Source of the DNA: Caldicoprobacter oshimai DSM 21659
Lineage (GTDB): Bacteria > Bacillota > Clostridia > Caldicoprobacterales > Caldicoprobacteraceae
Assembly: GCA_000526435.1 (NCBI GenBank)
Contig: JAGB01000001.1
Span: 620,001 to 684,000, forward strand
Direction: 5' to 3'
DNA length: 64,000 nt
The notes under the pieces were generated by a model. The model was not told the origin of the DNA and made no database searches. It saw nothing but the letters and a program-made list of their open reading frames with translations. Made by a program: the position numbers and the translations under genes. Below are positions 16,272-25,676 of this stretch, one piece after another; positions within the stretch are counted from its first letter, which is position 1, and every line of letters starts with the position of its first letter.

Positions 16272-17039
16272 TTAGATCGATTTATATTTAAAAGCCCCAC
16301 ATACAGGACAATTCTGAAGAGAAAGAGGTATTTCCAGCCCACAGCTTTCCAGCAATTCCTTGTTGAACAAAATCTCCTCCGCCATTCCATCCGCCGCTAT
16401 TTCACCTTCATTTAACACAATCACCCTTCTGCAGGTCTCAAACACCATATCCAAATCATGACTGGCGATTATCTTTGTGTGTTTAAAGTTTTTTAGTAAA
16501 GTTATTACCCTCCGTCTTGATTTAGGGTCAAGAGCAGATGTTGGCTCATCCATTATCAATATATCGGGTTGCATGGATAAAACGGATGCAATTGCAGCTA
16601 CCCGTTTTTCTCCACCTGATAATTTAAAGGGCGCCCTATCCTTCAGGTGAGGTATCCCCACCATTTCCAACGCTTTTTCTACTCTAATCTTTACTTCGTC
16701 TTCATCAAGCCCGTAATTTCGCGGTCCAAAAGCCACATCATCATAAACAGTGGTCATAAACAGTTGATCATCAGGGTTCTGAAAAACGAACCCTAATCTC
16801 TGGCGTATAGCAGGTAACGTCTTTTTTGTCAACCTAACATCTCCAACCAGCACTTCTCCGCGGCTTGGAAACAAAATCCCCACAAGCAGCATCAATAGCG
16901 TGGACTTCCCAGCCCCATTGGCACCAATTAACCCTACAGATTCCCCGTGATAAATAGTAAAAGACACGTTTTTCACGGCCTCGTGTCCATCCGGATATGA
17001 AAAATACAAACTTCTAGCTTCAAGTTTATGATGGCTCAT
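16272..17039 (-). CDS. cbiO: Cobalt/nickel ECF transporter ATP-binding protein
   Basis: The 255-residue ABC ATPase has Walker A GANGAGKST (about 39-47), the Q loop VFQNPDDQLF, signature LSGGEKRVAAIA and Walker B ILIMDEPTSALD, with the switch His in IIASHDLDMV. It powers metal uptake together with the CbiQ and CbiM products encoded upstream. Its ATG lies directly against the cbiQ stop. The C-terminus ends with a CPVCG motif (SLQNCPVCGAF), unusual for CbiO, which might bind a metal. Cobalt and nickel specificity cannot be separated by sequence. Confidence 0.93.
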   Translation of the reverse strand: MSHHKLEARSLYFSYPDGHEAVKNVSFTIYHGESVGLIGANGAGKSTLLMLLVGILFPSRGEVLVGDVRLTKKTLPAIRQRLGFVFQNPDDQLFMTTVYDDVAFGPRNYGLDEDEVKIRVEKALEMVGIPHLKDRAPFKLSGGEKRVAAIASVLSMQPDILIMDEPTSALDPKSRRRVITLLKNFKHTKIIASHDLDMVFETCRRVIVLNEGEIAADGMAEEILFNKELLESCGLEIPLSLQNCPVCGAFKYKSI

Positions 17040-17849
17040 CTATCTACCCACTCCTGTAAGCAATGCCCCTATTAATACGGCGATATTGTAGATTCTAGCA
17101 ATAATAAAGAACAGGCTCCATGCCGCAAAGTATACGAAATCCCTAAACCTTATCTTCGATATATCACCGGCATTATACTCACCCGTAAAGCCTCTTAAGC
17201 TCATTGTTTGATATATCCTCTGTGCCCTGTCAAAAGCCCTAAGCAACATCTGGCCTAAAAAAGAGCCCAAATCATTTATCTTCACTCCTTTTCGGCCTGG
17301 CGCCCGCAGGGAATACGCCTGCATCATCCTTAAAGCCTCTTCAATCAGCAACCATATATATCGGTAGGTCAATAAAAGCTGCAGGACAAGAATCCTGGGA
17401 ATTTTAAGCATCCGCAGAGCAAGGGCCAATTTGTCCATCCCCGTGGTTGCTACCAATAAAATGCTGACCGTCACCGCTAAGCTGCATTTTATAAAAATGG
17501 ACAAAAAAGTAAGCCATCCCCTTGAAACAACAATGTCACCAAACACCACACTATAATTGTCAAATAACGGATTTAATATTCCGATTCCTATAATCAAAGG
17601 CTCAATAAGCAATACTCTTTTCAGAATCGGAACCACTGGTATCTCGGCAAAAGAAAGAATGAATACAGGATAAAAGACAAAAGGCAAAAGAGCGCTAACC
17701 TCATGCCTTTCAAACGACACAAGCACAGCCACATAAACAATGGTGGTAAGCAGTTTTATCAGGGGATGAATGATGTGTATGAACGTCTTTTTTCTAGCCA
17801 GGTCATCCAGCAACCTTATGTTATATAGCGAATCTACAATATTCGACAT
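17040..17849 (-). CDS. cbiQ: Cobalt/nickel ECF transporter transmembrane protein
   Basis: CbiQ is the T component linking the metal-binding S component to CbiO. It has about five to six membrane segments and the two coupling motifs with an Ala-Arg-Gly-like pattern, seen as MMQAYSLRAPGRKG and IYQTMSLRGFTGEY near the C-terminus. ATG 17849 after TTTGGGA is a reasonable start. The frame stays open to TTG 17882, eight bases past cbiM. It is co-transcribed with cbiM and cbiO. Confidence 0.92.
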   Translation of the reverse strand: MSNIVDSLYNIRLLDDLARKKTFIHIIHPLIKLLTTIVYVAVLVSFERHEVSALLPFVFYPVFILSFAEIPVVPILKRVLLIEPLIIGIGILNPLFDNYSVVFGDIVVSRGWLTFLSIFIKCSLAVTVSILLVATTGMDKLALALRMLKIPRILVLQLLLTYRYIWLLIEEALRMMQAYSLRAPGRKGVKINDLGSFLGQMLLRAFDRAQRIYQTMSLRGFTGEYNAGDISKIRFRDFVYFAAWSLFFIIARIYNIAVLIGALLTGVGR

Positions 17850-17890
17850 ACAGACCATTCCCAAAGGTAAAATATTAAACAACAGCCCTG

Positions 17891-18946
17891 TTAAACAACG
17901 GCTTTACCCCTCTTTTTCTTTGAGATGTTTATAATCCATCCCATAAATGCGGCCAACACAAGCGTCATAGCTCCTCCTACTATACCCGAAACGCTTGTTC
18001 CGGCATCAACTGAAGGCCAGGCTTCTTCATCCTCTACAGCCGGTAGGTTTTGAACATCATCTTGATCTGTTTTAAAGCCATAATCAGGCAAAAACGCAGT
18101 CTTGCTTTGAATCTCAGAAAATATCTTGTGAATACCATCGGGAGTTTCCAGTTCAGCTGTACCCGCTACTCTTTCAATAGACCATTCCAAACCATCAGGA
18201 TTGGTGGAGGCAAACCAGGAAAGCAAACCACCTACTATAACCACCGCAACCACAAGCCCTGTCAGGACCTTCTTGATGGGCACGCCACCAAGCGATTTCC
18301 CAAAAGCTACTCTTTCTAATATTTCGGGTCTAGCTCTCCATATAAAGGTAACTATTGCTGCAGTAGCCAGCCCTTCAATGACTCCAATGGCAAGGTGTAT
18401 AGGCTGCATAAGCAACAAGAATTGGCCAAAAGGCAGTTCAGTCTTCCCTGACAAGAGCGTCTGAACCACAACGCTGAAAGCCCCAAGCTGCAAGCCAACC
18501 ATCGATGAAACCATAGAACCAACAAAAATACTCCTTGGATTAACGCCTTTACGCACAAGCTTTTTGTAAATAAGAGGATATGCTACAAAGCAGGTATAAA
18601 AACCAAGATTAAAAACGTTACACCCATAAGCTAGCAATCCACCATCACCAAAGAACAGTGCCTGTATCAGCAAAATCGATGCCATTGTAAGGAATCCCGC
18701 GTAAGGCCCCAGAAGTATTGCCAGCAGCATTCCTCCGCCAAGATGTCCGCTGGAACCGGTGCCGGGTATCGAGAAATTGATCATCTGTGCCGCAAAGACA
18801 AACGCACCCATAACTCCCATCAGAGGAATTTTGCTCTCATCCATATCATTTTGAACCTTTTTAGCAGAATAAGCCGCAATTCCAGCAGTAGCTGCCAGCA
18901 TGGTTCCACCAACGGCCGGTGAAATCAAGGCATCAGCCATATGCAT
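17891..18946 (-). CDS. cbiM: CbiM/NikM metal-binding permease fused to a PDGLE domain
   Basis: The 351-residue S component begins MHMADALISPAVGG. The conserved His residues of this N-terminus form the metal site of CbiM/NikM. It has about six membrane helices in the first 215 residues. A further helix is followed by an extracytoplasmic PDGLEWSIERVAG segment (about 252-265) and a C-terminal helix. That PDGLE segment replaces the separate CbiN or NikN subunit. ATG 18946 has AAGGAG eight bases ahead and matches the family start. The frame continues upstream to 19000 through the leader. It is the first gene of cbiM-Q-O. Confidence 0.92.
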   Translation of the reverse strand: MHMADALISPAVGGTMLAATAGIAAYSAKKVQNDMDESKIPLMGVMGAFVFAAQMINFSIPGTGSSGHLGGGMLLAILLGPYAGFLTMASILLIQALFFGDGGLLAYGCNVFNLGFYTCFVAYPLIYKKLVRKGVNPRSIFVGSMVSSMVGLQLGAFSVVVQTLLSGKTELPFGQFLLLMQPIHLAIGVIEGLATAAIVTFIWRARPEILERVAFGKSLGGVPIKKVLTGLVVAVVIVGGLLSWFASTNPDGLEWSIERVAGTAELETPDGIHKIFSEIQSKTAFLPDYGFKTDQDDVQNLPAVEDEEAWPSVDAGTSVSGIVGGAMTLVLAAFMGWIINISKKKRGKAVV

Positions 18947-18961
18947 AGCACCAACTCCTTT

Positions 18962-19085
18962 AAAAAAATAAAATAACCCATAAAAGGCAATACTCAACAT
19001 CTCTATAACCCTTCATGGGTTTTCCCTTCATGTGCTCAATTTAAACAAAATTTTTGATATGCCTCTCTGAAACCTTCATGGTTTC
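18962..19085 (-). promoter_or_regulatory. Structured leader of cbiM with alternative hairpins
   Basis: The minus-strand leader carries GAAACC-ATGAA-GGTTTC (19085-19069) and AACCC-ATGAA-GGGTT (19021-19007). The AACCCAT of the second (19021-19015) can instead pair with ATGGGTT (18981-18975), which is followed by a T-rich run (18974-18962). This gives a terminator-like and an anti-terminator-like fold. It does not match the cobalamin riboswitch layout as far as can be read. Metal control is inference. Confidence 0.45.
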
Positions 19086-19098
19086 AATTTTAAATAAA

Positions 19099-19127
19099 AC
19101 TTATCATAACTTACCACATGCTGTCAA
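19099..19127 (-). promoter_or_regulatory. Promoter of the cbiMQO operon
   Basis: The minus strand has TTGACA (19127-19122), a 17-base spacer and ATAAGT (19104-19099), just upstream of the structured leader. Confidence 0.6.
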
Positions 19128-19418
19128 GGCTCCACTTTAACTATTTTAATCCAGATTTGATTTAGTCTTCAATTGTCCAGCGGCTTCTTGCATTATCTTC
19201 ATACAGAAGGTTATATACACCCTAATCTTGATTTATGTAGGCATTCATGACTGGCCAGGCAGCATCTGCGCATAAAAACGGTGTCCACCCTCTCCAATGA
19301 CAAGCTTGCGATGATTCTCTCCACCATCAGCCTTAAACATTGATTTGACAAGCTCAAACCTCTTTTGCATAGACAATTACCAGGTTTTTCTTTTATAATT
19401 CATTAACCACAATTAGCA

Positions 19419-19456
19419 ATGTGAACTATCACCTACCTATGGAGGTGGTGGCTTCC
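19419..19456 (+). mobile_element. IS200/IS605-type right-end-like remnant
   Basis: TGTGAACTATCACC is followed by a small hairpin (CCTACC / GGAGGTGG) and GGCTTCCTG. The same plan occurs at 49778-49812. TnpA/TnpB-type elements end in a subterminal hairpin of this style with a GTGAACTACC lead. No tnpA or tnpB remains nearby. Between 19141 and 19418 no supported gene is seen; a 42-codon minus-strand frame (MQKRFELVKSMFKADGG) lies near 19372-19244. Confidence 0.35.
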
Positions 19457-19503
19457 TGTACCATCGACCAGACTTGCTACAGAAAAAACTTCTTTTTCTC
19501 GCC

Positions 19504-21177
19504 CTACCTTCCACTCAATATGGTAAGGTCCATGACTTTGCTTTCTATCTCCAGTAAACTGTTGTTGATCTTTCTGTACTTTTCCATATCCACGTTATCG
19601 CTGTTTAGATACTCTTCGATGAGCTTTAAGGCATTTTCAATCAGGTGCCTTATATTCACAATCTCATTCTTCAGCTTTTCTATATATACTCTTTCAACCT
19701 GTCCTGAAACCTCTAACTCTTCTCTACCCGCAACATCTATCTCTTTCACCTCGGCCTTGCCTCTTACTTCGTAGGCCGTATTGTAAGCCGGAATTAGGCA
19801 TTCGATTCCTAAAATATCATTTATCTCTTTTGCAAGCCCTTCCTTGGCTTCAGACTCCCCGTGTACTAAAAACACCTTTTTGGGTTTCTCGCTAAAATTT
19901 TTGAGCCAGTTTATCAACCCTTTTTTATCGGCGTGGCTAGAAAAACCTTCCACATCATATATCTCAGCGTTTACACGAATATCCTCTCCCAGTATCTTGA
20001 CCTCTTTGGCGCCATCCAAAATTCTCCTTCCAAGGGTACCCTCAGCCTGATATCCAACAAATACCACGCTGCACTCCTTTTTCCACAGATTATGTTTCAG
20101 ATGGTGTTTAATTCGTCCTGCCTCACACATGCCGCTGGACGAGATGATTATCTTGGGTTCATTGGAGAAATTGAGCATTTTAGATTCCTCAACGCTTTGA
20201 ATAAAATGGAGATTTTCAAAATACAGCGGATTATCTCCCTTCATCAGATAATCCCTTGCTTCCTCGTCAAACACATGGGCATTGCGAGCGAATACTTCGG
20301 TCGCCTTTATGGCAAGTGGGCTGTCTACATATACTGGTATTTTCCTCAATCTATTTTCCCTTTCCCCCGCTTCACTCAATTTTTTGTCATAATACTTGTT
20401 CAGGTGATATATTATCTCCTGGGTTCTGCCCACCGCAAAAGAGGGTATGATGACACTGCCTCCCCTCTCAGCAGTTTTCAGTATTATGTCGATCAGCTGC
20501 TGTTCCGCTTGCTCAACGTCCTTGTGTTCTCTGTCCCCATACGTTGACTCCATTATAACATAATCTGCGCTATCGATCGCTGCCGGGTCCTTCAGCAAAG
20601 GCTTTTCCTTCATGCCCAGGTCTCCTGAGTAGACAATCTTGATCACCTCATTCTCATCTTTAAACCACATCTCGATTATGGAAGAACCCAGTATATGCCC
20701 GGCATCGCTGAACCTCACTGTCAAATCGTCATCCACCTTAACGATCTGGCCATACAGTACCGGCTTAAAAAATCTCAGGCTGTCGTGTACATCGGCTTGG
20801 GTATAAAGCGGGTCAACCAGCGGCTTGCCCGAACGCTTTGCTTTCCTGTTTTTCCATTCCGCCTCGGCTTCCTGAATGTGTGCACTGTCAAGCAACATAA
20901 CCTCGCACAAATCATAGGTGGGCTTTGAACAATATATGGTTCCCTTAAAGCCCTTCTTGACCAGCAAGGGAATTCTTCCGCTGTGGTCTATATGGCTGTG
21001 GCTTAAAAATAAATAGTCGATGTCAGCCGGATTGAACTCAAATTCCGCATAGTTCAGCTCCTCATCCTTCCCCTGATACAGGCCACAGTCAAGCAGTATA
21101 AGCTTATCATTAAACTCGATTACATGGCATGACCCCGTTACCCCATCTACCGCGCCTAAAAACCTTATTTTTATCAT
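19504..21177 (-). CDS. Beta-CASP metallo-beta-lactamase RNA-processing nuclease
   Basis: The 557-residue protein begins MIKIRFLGAVDGVTGSCHVIE. It has the zinc motif HSHIDHSG (about 59-66), the later metal ligands GHILGSS and SGDLG, and the beta-CASP motifs ESTYGDREH, PSFAVGRTQE and SSSGMCEAGR, with the C-terminal HADKKGL and LVHGE. This is the YSH1/CPSF73-like family, which act as RNA endo- or exonucleases. It has an extra 90-residue helical C-terminal tail (from about 465). It stands alone between non-coding gaps. No obvious ribosome site precedes ATG 21177. Confidence 0.92.
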   Translation of the reverse strand: MIKIRFLGAVDGVTGSCHVIEFNDKLILLDCGLYQGKDEELNYAEFEFNPADIDYLFLSHSHIDHSGRIPLLVKKGFKGTIYCSKPTYDLCEVMLLDSAHIQEAEAEWKNRKAKRSGKPLVDPLYTQADVHDSLRFFKPVLYGQIVKVDDDLTVRFSDAGHILGSSIIEMWFKDENEVIKIVYSGDLGMKEKPLLKDPAAIDSADYVIMESTYGDREHKDVEQAEQQLIDIILKTAERGGSVIIPSFAVGRTQEIIYHLNKYYDKKLSEAGERENRLRKIPVYVDSPLAIKATEVFARNAHVFDEEARDYLMKGDNPLYFENLHFIQSVEESKMLNFSNEPKIIISSSGMCEAGRIKHHLKHNLWKKECSVVFVGYQAEGTLGRRILDGAKEVKILGEDIRVNAEIYDVEGFSSHADKKGLINWLKNFSEKPKKVFLVHGESEAKEGLAKEINDILGIECLIPAYNTAYEVRGKAEVKEIDVAGREELEVSGQVERVYIEKLKNEIVNIRHLIENALKLIEEYLNSDNVDMEKYRKINNSLLEIESKVMDLTILSGR

Positions 21178-21190
21178 CTAATTATACAGT

Positions 21191-21225
21191 AACGCAGAAG
21201 ACCCCTTAAAACAGAGCCTTCTGCG
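21191..21225. repeat. Inverted repeat in the leader of the beta-CASP gene
   Basis: CGCAGAAG (21193-21200) and CTTCTGCG (21218-21225) can pair upstream of the beta-CASP start. No T tract follows on the minus strand. The surrounding gap (21178-21472) shows no gene. Confidence 0.5.
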
Positions 21226-21472
21226 CCACTCCTCCTTTCTTGCAAAATTTTAGCTTGTCATAAAATCCAAAGGGCTCATTTTACAAATCTCGTCCTTCTA
21301 CTGCATCTATCTCTCACAAAGTATCTTTTATATCTCTCAAAGCATCTTGAAACACTTACTTCAAAGCCAATAATACTTTACAAGCATTTACATTTCATAG
21401 CTAATCGCAGGTCCCCTACCATATTGTATATTCGATAAAAACTCGAAAATTCCTTCAAAGATGGTAAATTTT

Positions 21473-23449
21473 CTATAGACCGAGCAAATCGAGCAAGCGT
21501 TCCCATAAATTCATCTTGGGCTGGATATCCTGAACATCTTGCGCTTCTTTTGCCTCCTCTTCATACGCTATTTCTCTGGTTCTCATGATAAACTGGACGC
21601 TGCTGTTCTTGTTTCTTTCGTTATCCATAAAGGACCTGTAGCCGTCAGCCAGCTCCTCCATTCGCCGTTTCAATGCCTTGGCAAAGCGCATGTCGTCAAT
21701 TGCTTGTATAATCCCCTCTTCCATTTCGGAAAGGCCCTGCGAATCCATCGCACTTAAGCCCTCATCCATCTTTTCCAAAACCTTGACCAAAGAATCCATT
21801 CCCGTGAACATCCTGGTTAAATTTCCGCTCAAGGCATCCAAGCCATCAGCAACGTCCCCCACTCCCTCAACATACTTTACAAGACCTTGCCTGTAAGCCG
21901 TTTGCCCTTTTTGGTATTCTTCCATTCCATCAAGGGTAGCCTTAGCACCAGATGCCAAACTGGCAATTGAATCGTTTATGGCCTGAATTCCAGGAATGAA
22001 CTGGCTGTCCAACCCTTCTTTTAATTTATCTACCGCTTCTTTCACCCCATTTATTGCCCCTAAAAGCTGCGCGCCACTGTTTATAATGCTTTCTGGGCCA
22101 CCCATACTCTCTATAATAAGCCTGTTTTGCTTAATGACCATCTGTCCCAGCTTATACAAATCAGAACCTTCAGGCTGTTCCTGCACCAGCTTTTGGGCTA
22201 TAGTCAACATTTCCTCGTTTATATTTACAAGCTGTAACAGTCCAGGCGCCATGTTCTGTGCCCAACCATTGGCAGCATCCTGTAGCTGGCTGGCAGCCTG
22301 CGCCAGAGAATTTACAGCAGAAGACACTTCCCCCGCAGAACCGGCCAATCTATTCATCCCGGCAGCCACTTCATTTAAACCCTCGGCCAGCTTTGTCACC
22401 CCATCCTTTAACTCATTAAAGCCCTGAACGCTGACATCAAAGCCTGCTATCAACTCATCTGAGCTTTCATCTAATTCATCGCTTCCTGCAACAAGAGCAG
22501 AAATCCCTCGCTCAAGCGCCTGTTTGCCCTCAGCCATCTGCTTGCCGCCGCTCGCCAGAGGCTGCGTAGCAGCGCCAAACTGCTTCAATCCATCGCGGAT
22601 CTCCCGCACGCCATCCAGCATTTTCTTCAGTTCATCTTCCATGTCGACATCCGGCACAGGCGGCACTTGCGGAATAACCGTAAACGTTAAGGGCTTAAGC
22701 TCTATGTTGCTGCCCCTCATCTCAAAGGTCACTTTGGCATCAGGGTACGGAAACGTGGCAAAGCTCAAGTTCATGGTCCTACCGGTTACAACCTTCACTG
22801 CCTCGTCGGCTTTTACATCAGAAAATATGTTGAGGTCAACGGGATAAGACACCTGTACCAGGAAAGGTACATAGTGCTCATACTCTTTAGATATGCTGCC
22901 CTTTTCATAGCTCTCATAGGTTATGGGCTGTGTCACCTTCAGCTTGTTTTTAATTCCTATCTCAATCCTCAAATTGCCGCTCTTGCCCACCAGGCTCTGT
23001 GCATCAACCTCTCTACCGTCCAAGAAATACCTTATTGATACTTCAATGGGCAGTTCCTTATCGGTTATCCCCTCATAATATATGTCGCCTTTTTTCAGCA
23101 ACTGACCATCCCATACTATCTGCCCGTCCTGAACCTTCGGTTCAGCTGAAGTTTCCATGTTTCTGACCGAGCTATACTGGCCATAATCCCGTATCTGTTT
23201 TATCTCTCCTTTCCCATAAATGCGGTTGACAACCCTTTGCTCCAGCACCTTACCGTCATGGTCCAAAATCACGTAAACAGTCTCATCTTTAGAAACAAAG
23301 CCTGAACCATCATCCGCATTTTTGTCAGATGGTTGGGCCAATGCTACTTTTAAACCTCTATAAGCATAGGTCGTACCCATTGGCATCAATACGAAGCAAA
23401 GTACAACCGAAAACAGCAGTGCTCTTGATAACATCTTTTTCATGTTCAT
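21473..23449 (-). CDS. Secreted YhgE/Pip-like coiled-coil protein
   Basis: The 658-residue protein has a signal peptide (basic MKKMLSRA, then a hydrophobic stretch and a cleavage site near TYAY, about 30). A beta-rich region of about 220 residues follows, then a long helical region with heptad repeats of the YhgE type (SGGKQMAEGKQALERGISAL, LKDGVTKLAEGLNEVAAGMN and ALSGNLTRMFTGMDSLVKVL). There is no C-terminal membrane helix. It is co-directional with the MMPL transporter 42 bases upstream, so the two probably work together across the envelope. YhgE-like proteins often accompany RND/MMPL or type VII export systems. The function is unknown. Confidence 0.8.
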   Translation of the reverse strand: MNMKKMLSRALLFSVVLCFVLMPMGTTYAYRGLKVALAQPSDKNADDGSGFVSKDETVYVILDHDGKVLEQRVVNRIYGKGEIKQIRDYGQYSSVRNMETSAEPKVQDGQIVWDGQLLKKGDIYYEGITDKELPIEVSIRYFLDGREVDAQSLVGKSGNLRIEIGIKNKLKVTQPITYESYEKGSISKEYEHYVPFLVQVSYPVDLNIFSDVKADEAVKVVTGRTMNLSFATFPYPDAKVTFEMRGSNIELKPLTFTVIPQVPPVPDVDMEDELKKMLDGVREIRDGLKQFGAATQPLASGGKQMAEGKQALERGISALVAGSDELDESSDELIAGFDVSVQGFNELKDGVTKLAEGLNEVAAGMNRLAGSAGEVSSAVNSLAQAASQLQDAANGWAQNMAPGLLQLVNINEEMLTIAQKLVQEQPEGSDLYKLGQMVIKQNRLIIESMGGPESIINSGAQLLGAINGVKEAVDKLKEGLDSQFIPGIQAINDSIASLASGAKATLDGMEEYQKGQTAYRQGLVKYVEGVGDVADGLDALSGNLTRMFTGMDSLVKVLEKMDEGLSAMDSQGLSEMEEGIIQAIDDMRFAKALKRRMEELADGYRSFMDNERNKNSSVQFIMRTREIAYEEEAKEAQDVQDIQPKMNLWERLLDLLGL

Positions 23450-23491
23450 AAATACTCACCCCTTACACGTTTGTTTACATACCCTTAAAAC

Positions 23492-25567
23492 CTATTTACT
23501 GGCTTTCCCAGCTCTTGCCCAGCTTTTTGTGGTCCAGCCGATCAGCCTGTCAAATATCAAAAATACAGAAGGCAGCCCGAGAAAGATCACCGCCATGCTT
23601 ATAGCCGCACCCCTTCCAATCATCATGGTCAGCTCTCCCGTTGCCTTTATGCTGGCAATCAATGCAATGCCGAGCGTGGCAGCTATCATGGTCAGAGCGC
23701 TGGTTAATACAGAACGGCCGGTATCCTCTATCGTTTGCCTTATGGCCTCCAGCCTATCCTTTATCCTTTCACGGTTTTCCTTGTAACGGCTGGTAAACAA
23801 AATGGCATAGTCCACTGTGGCTCCCAGCTGAATGGCTCCTATAACTATCGGCGTCAAGGATGAGACGGTGATCCCCTGAAAATACGGTATGCTTAAGTTT
23901 ATCCATATGGCCATTTCAATCACCAGCACGAGCAAAAACGGAAGAGAAAGCGACATATAGCTGAAACCTATGATGGCCAATATCAGGCCTATGGATATTA
24001 TGGAGACCATCCTGTTATCTGCCTCCACCAGACCAGCCAGATCCCTTGTCAGTGCTGGCGACCCCGTTACATAATATTCGTCAAACACCTCTCCAGCGGC
24101 TTCCCTTATACGGTCAACCGCTTCAAACGTCCGCGGGTCATCCGCAGGAGTCAGCAGGCGCACCTCAAAATACCTGTAATTTCCTTTTACGTATCTTTCC
24201 CTTATATCGCCGGGAATAAAGTTTTCTGGTATGGTTACATCAACCTGCTGGGATAAAGCGGCTACCGAATCCACCGCATCTAGAGCCTCAATCCTGTCTA
24301 TCAATTCCTTTTCCTTTATTGCTCCTTCATCGGGAATCACGACATATACAACTTCGGTATTCATAAAGCTTTCCCTAATCTTATCGGTATCTACCGCAGC
24401 CCGCGAATTCTCGGGCAAATAATGTTCTATGCTGTAGTAATACTGGAGATTTCGCTGTGCTAGAAATGAAGGCACAGCCAGGACTATTATTATGACAAGG
24501 AAAACCCATCTGAACCTAACAATCCATCGAGAAACCCGTTTAAAGGTAGGAATGATGGGTTGATGCCTGTGCCTGTCTGCATATTTGCTAAACATCAGGA
24601 TCAGGCAAGGAAGAACAGTAATATTCATCAGAAGGCTGAATATTATTCCCTTGGCAAGGACAAACCCCAAGTCGCGGCCTATGCCGTTCTTCATAAACAT
24701 CAGCGCCACAAACCCTGCAATGGTGGTAAGGGCACTGCCCATCACCGGCACTCCTGTCCTTGACATGGCTGCAACCATGGCATCATCTATATTGGGATGC
24801 TTTTGCCTTTCCTCTTCAAACCTATGTAGCAGGAAAATGGAATAATCCATGGACACGCCCAGCTGCATAACGGCAGCTATAGAGGCCGTTATAAAGGATA
24901 TTTCGCCTTTTATAATGTTGGTACCCATATTCAGCAAAATGGCAATTCCTATTGAAACGAGAAACAGAAGCGGTTCAATGAACGAGGTCATGGAAGCCGA
25001 GAGGATGAGGTATATAGATATTACAGCAATGACCATGTAATATACCATTTCCTTTGAAGTTATGACCTTGAGGTCATTCATGATGACAGGTTCTCCGCCA
25101 AACAGCATATCCCTGTCTATGATTTTCCTTATCTCATTTATTGCCCGCATTGTGGACTCAGACCTGGCATTGTCGACAAACTGAATCTGCAAAATGGTGG
25201 ATCTGCCCGAAAAGAAGTTTTCTCGGATATCAGGGTTCATAAACTCCATTGGCAAAATTATATCCTCAAAGTCGTCAACCCATATTACGTCTTTCACTCC
25301 ATCTACAGCCTCAATGCGGGATTTTATATCCTTAACTTCCCACATTTCCCTGTCTTTAACCACCAGGAAAGCCTGCCCCGAAAGGTTAAAATTTTCCTCT
25401 AAAATCTCTTCTCCTTTCCGGGAGTTCAAATAATTGGGCATATACGATAATATGTCGTAATTTTCTCGCGTTAAGAATATGCCGAAAACAGACGAAATCA
25501 AGAGGGCCAAAAACAGCGCGAGTACTGCTTTTCTGTGCTTCACGACAAACCTGCTAAACGTAATCAT
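23492..25567 (-). CDS. MMPL/RND-family transporter
   Basis: The 691-residue membrane protein has the two-fold RND plan. One N-terminal helix precedes an extracytoplasmic domain, then a six-helix MMPL block (IYLILSASMTSFIEPLLFLV and SMDYSIFLLHRFEEE near 245), and the pattern repeats in the second half (IGAIQLGATVDYAILFTSRY). Such proteins export lipids or hydrophobic compounds using the proton gradient. The conserved Asp-Tyr pairs of MMPL proteins are present in both halves. It is preceded by a duplicated palindromic operator and a TetR gene, so it is likely induced by a ligand of that repressor. Confidence 0.92.
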   Translation of the reverse strand: MITFSRFVVKHRKAVLALFLALLISSVFGIFLTRENYDILSYMPNYLNSRKGEEILEENFNLSGQAFLVVKDREMWEVKDIKSRIEAVDGVKDVIWVDDFEDIILPMEFMNPDIRENFFSGRSTILQIQFVDNARSESTMRAINEIRKIIDRDMLFGGEPVIMNDLKVITSKEMVYYMVIAVISIYLILSASMTSFIEPLLFLVSIGIAILLNMGTNIIKGEISFITASIAAVMQLGVSMDYSIFLLHRFEEERQKHPNIDDAMVAAMSRTGVPVMGSALTTIAGFVALMFMKNGIGRDLGFVLAKGIIFSLLMNITVLPCLILMFSKYADRHRHQPIIPTFKRVSRWIVRFRWVFLVIIIVLAVPSFLAQRNLQYYYSIEHYLPENSRAAVDTDKIRESFMNTEVVYVVIPDEGAIKEKELIDRIEALDAVDSVAALSQQVDVTIPENFIPGDIRERYVKGNYRYFEVRLLTPADDPRTFEAVDRIREAAGEVFDEYYVTGSPALTRDLAGLVEADNRMVSIISIGLILAIIGFSYMSLSLPFLLVLVIEMAIWINLSIPYFQGITVSSLTPIVIGAIQLGATVDYAILFTSRYKENRERIKDRLEAIRQTIEDTGRSVLTSALTMIAATLGIALIASIKATGELTMMIGRGAAISMAVIFLGLPSVFLIFDRLIGWTTKSWARAGKASK

Positions 25568-25620
25568 GATAATATCTCACCTCGTCATATAGGTCGCAAA
25601 AAGTACTTGGCAAACGTCCA

Positions 25621-25676
25621 TATTAAACATTTGTTTAATATGTATGTTTAAAACATTTGTTTAATATGTATGTTTA
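25621..25676. promoter_or_regulatory. Duplicated palindromic operator upstream of the MMPL gene
   Basis: A 26-base unit occurs twice head to tail (25625-25650 and 25651-25676). Each copy holds the palindrome AAACA-TT-TGTTT, extended to TATTAAACA-TT-TGTTTAATA at 25621-25640. The arrangement fits two binding sites for the adjacent TetR regulator. A related but imperfect sequence lies upstream of the TetR gene (about 26503-26524). Confidence 0.75.

Noticed and set aside
18947-19127. Cobalamin riboswitch ahead of cbiM
   Set aside because: The leader is too short and lacks the conserved cobalamin box; only small hairpins are seen.
19244-19372. 42-codon minus-strand frame MQKRFELVKSMFKADGG
   Set aside because: It has no clear ribosome site and lies in apparent mobile-element debris; too short to support as a gene.
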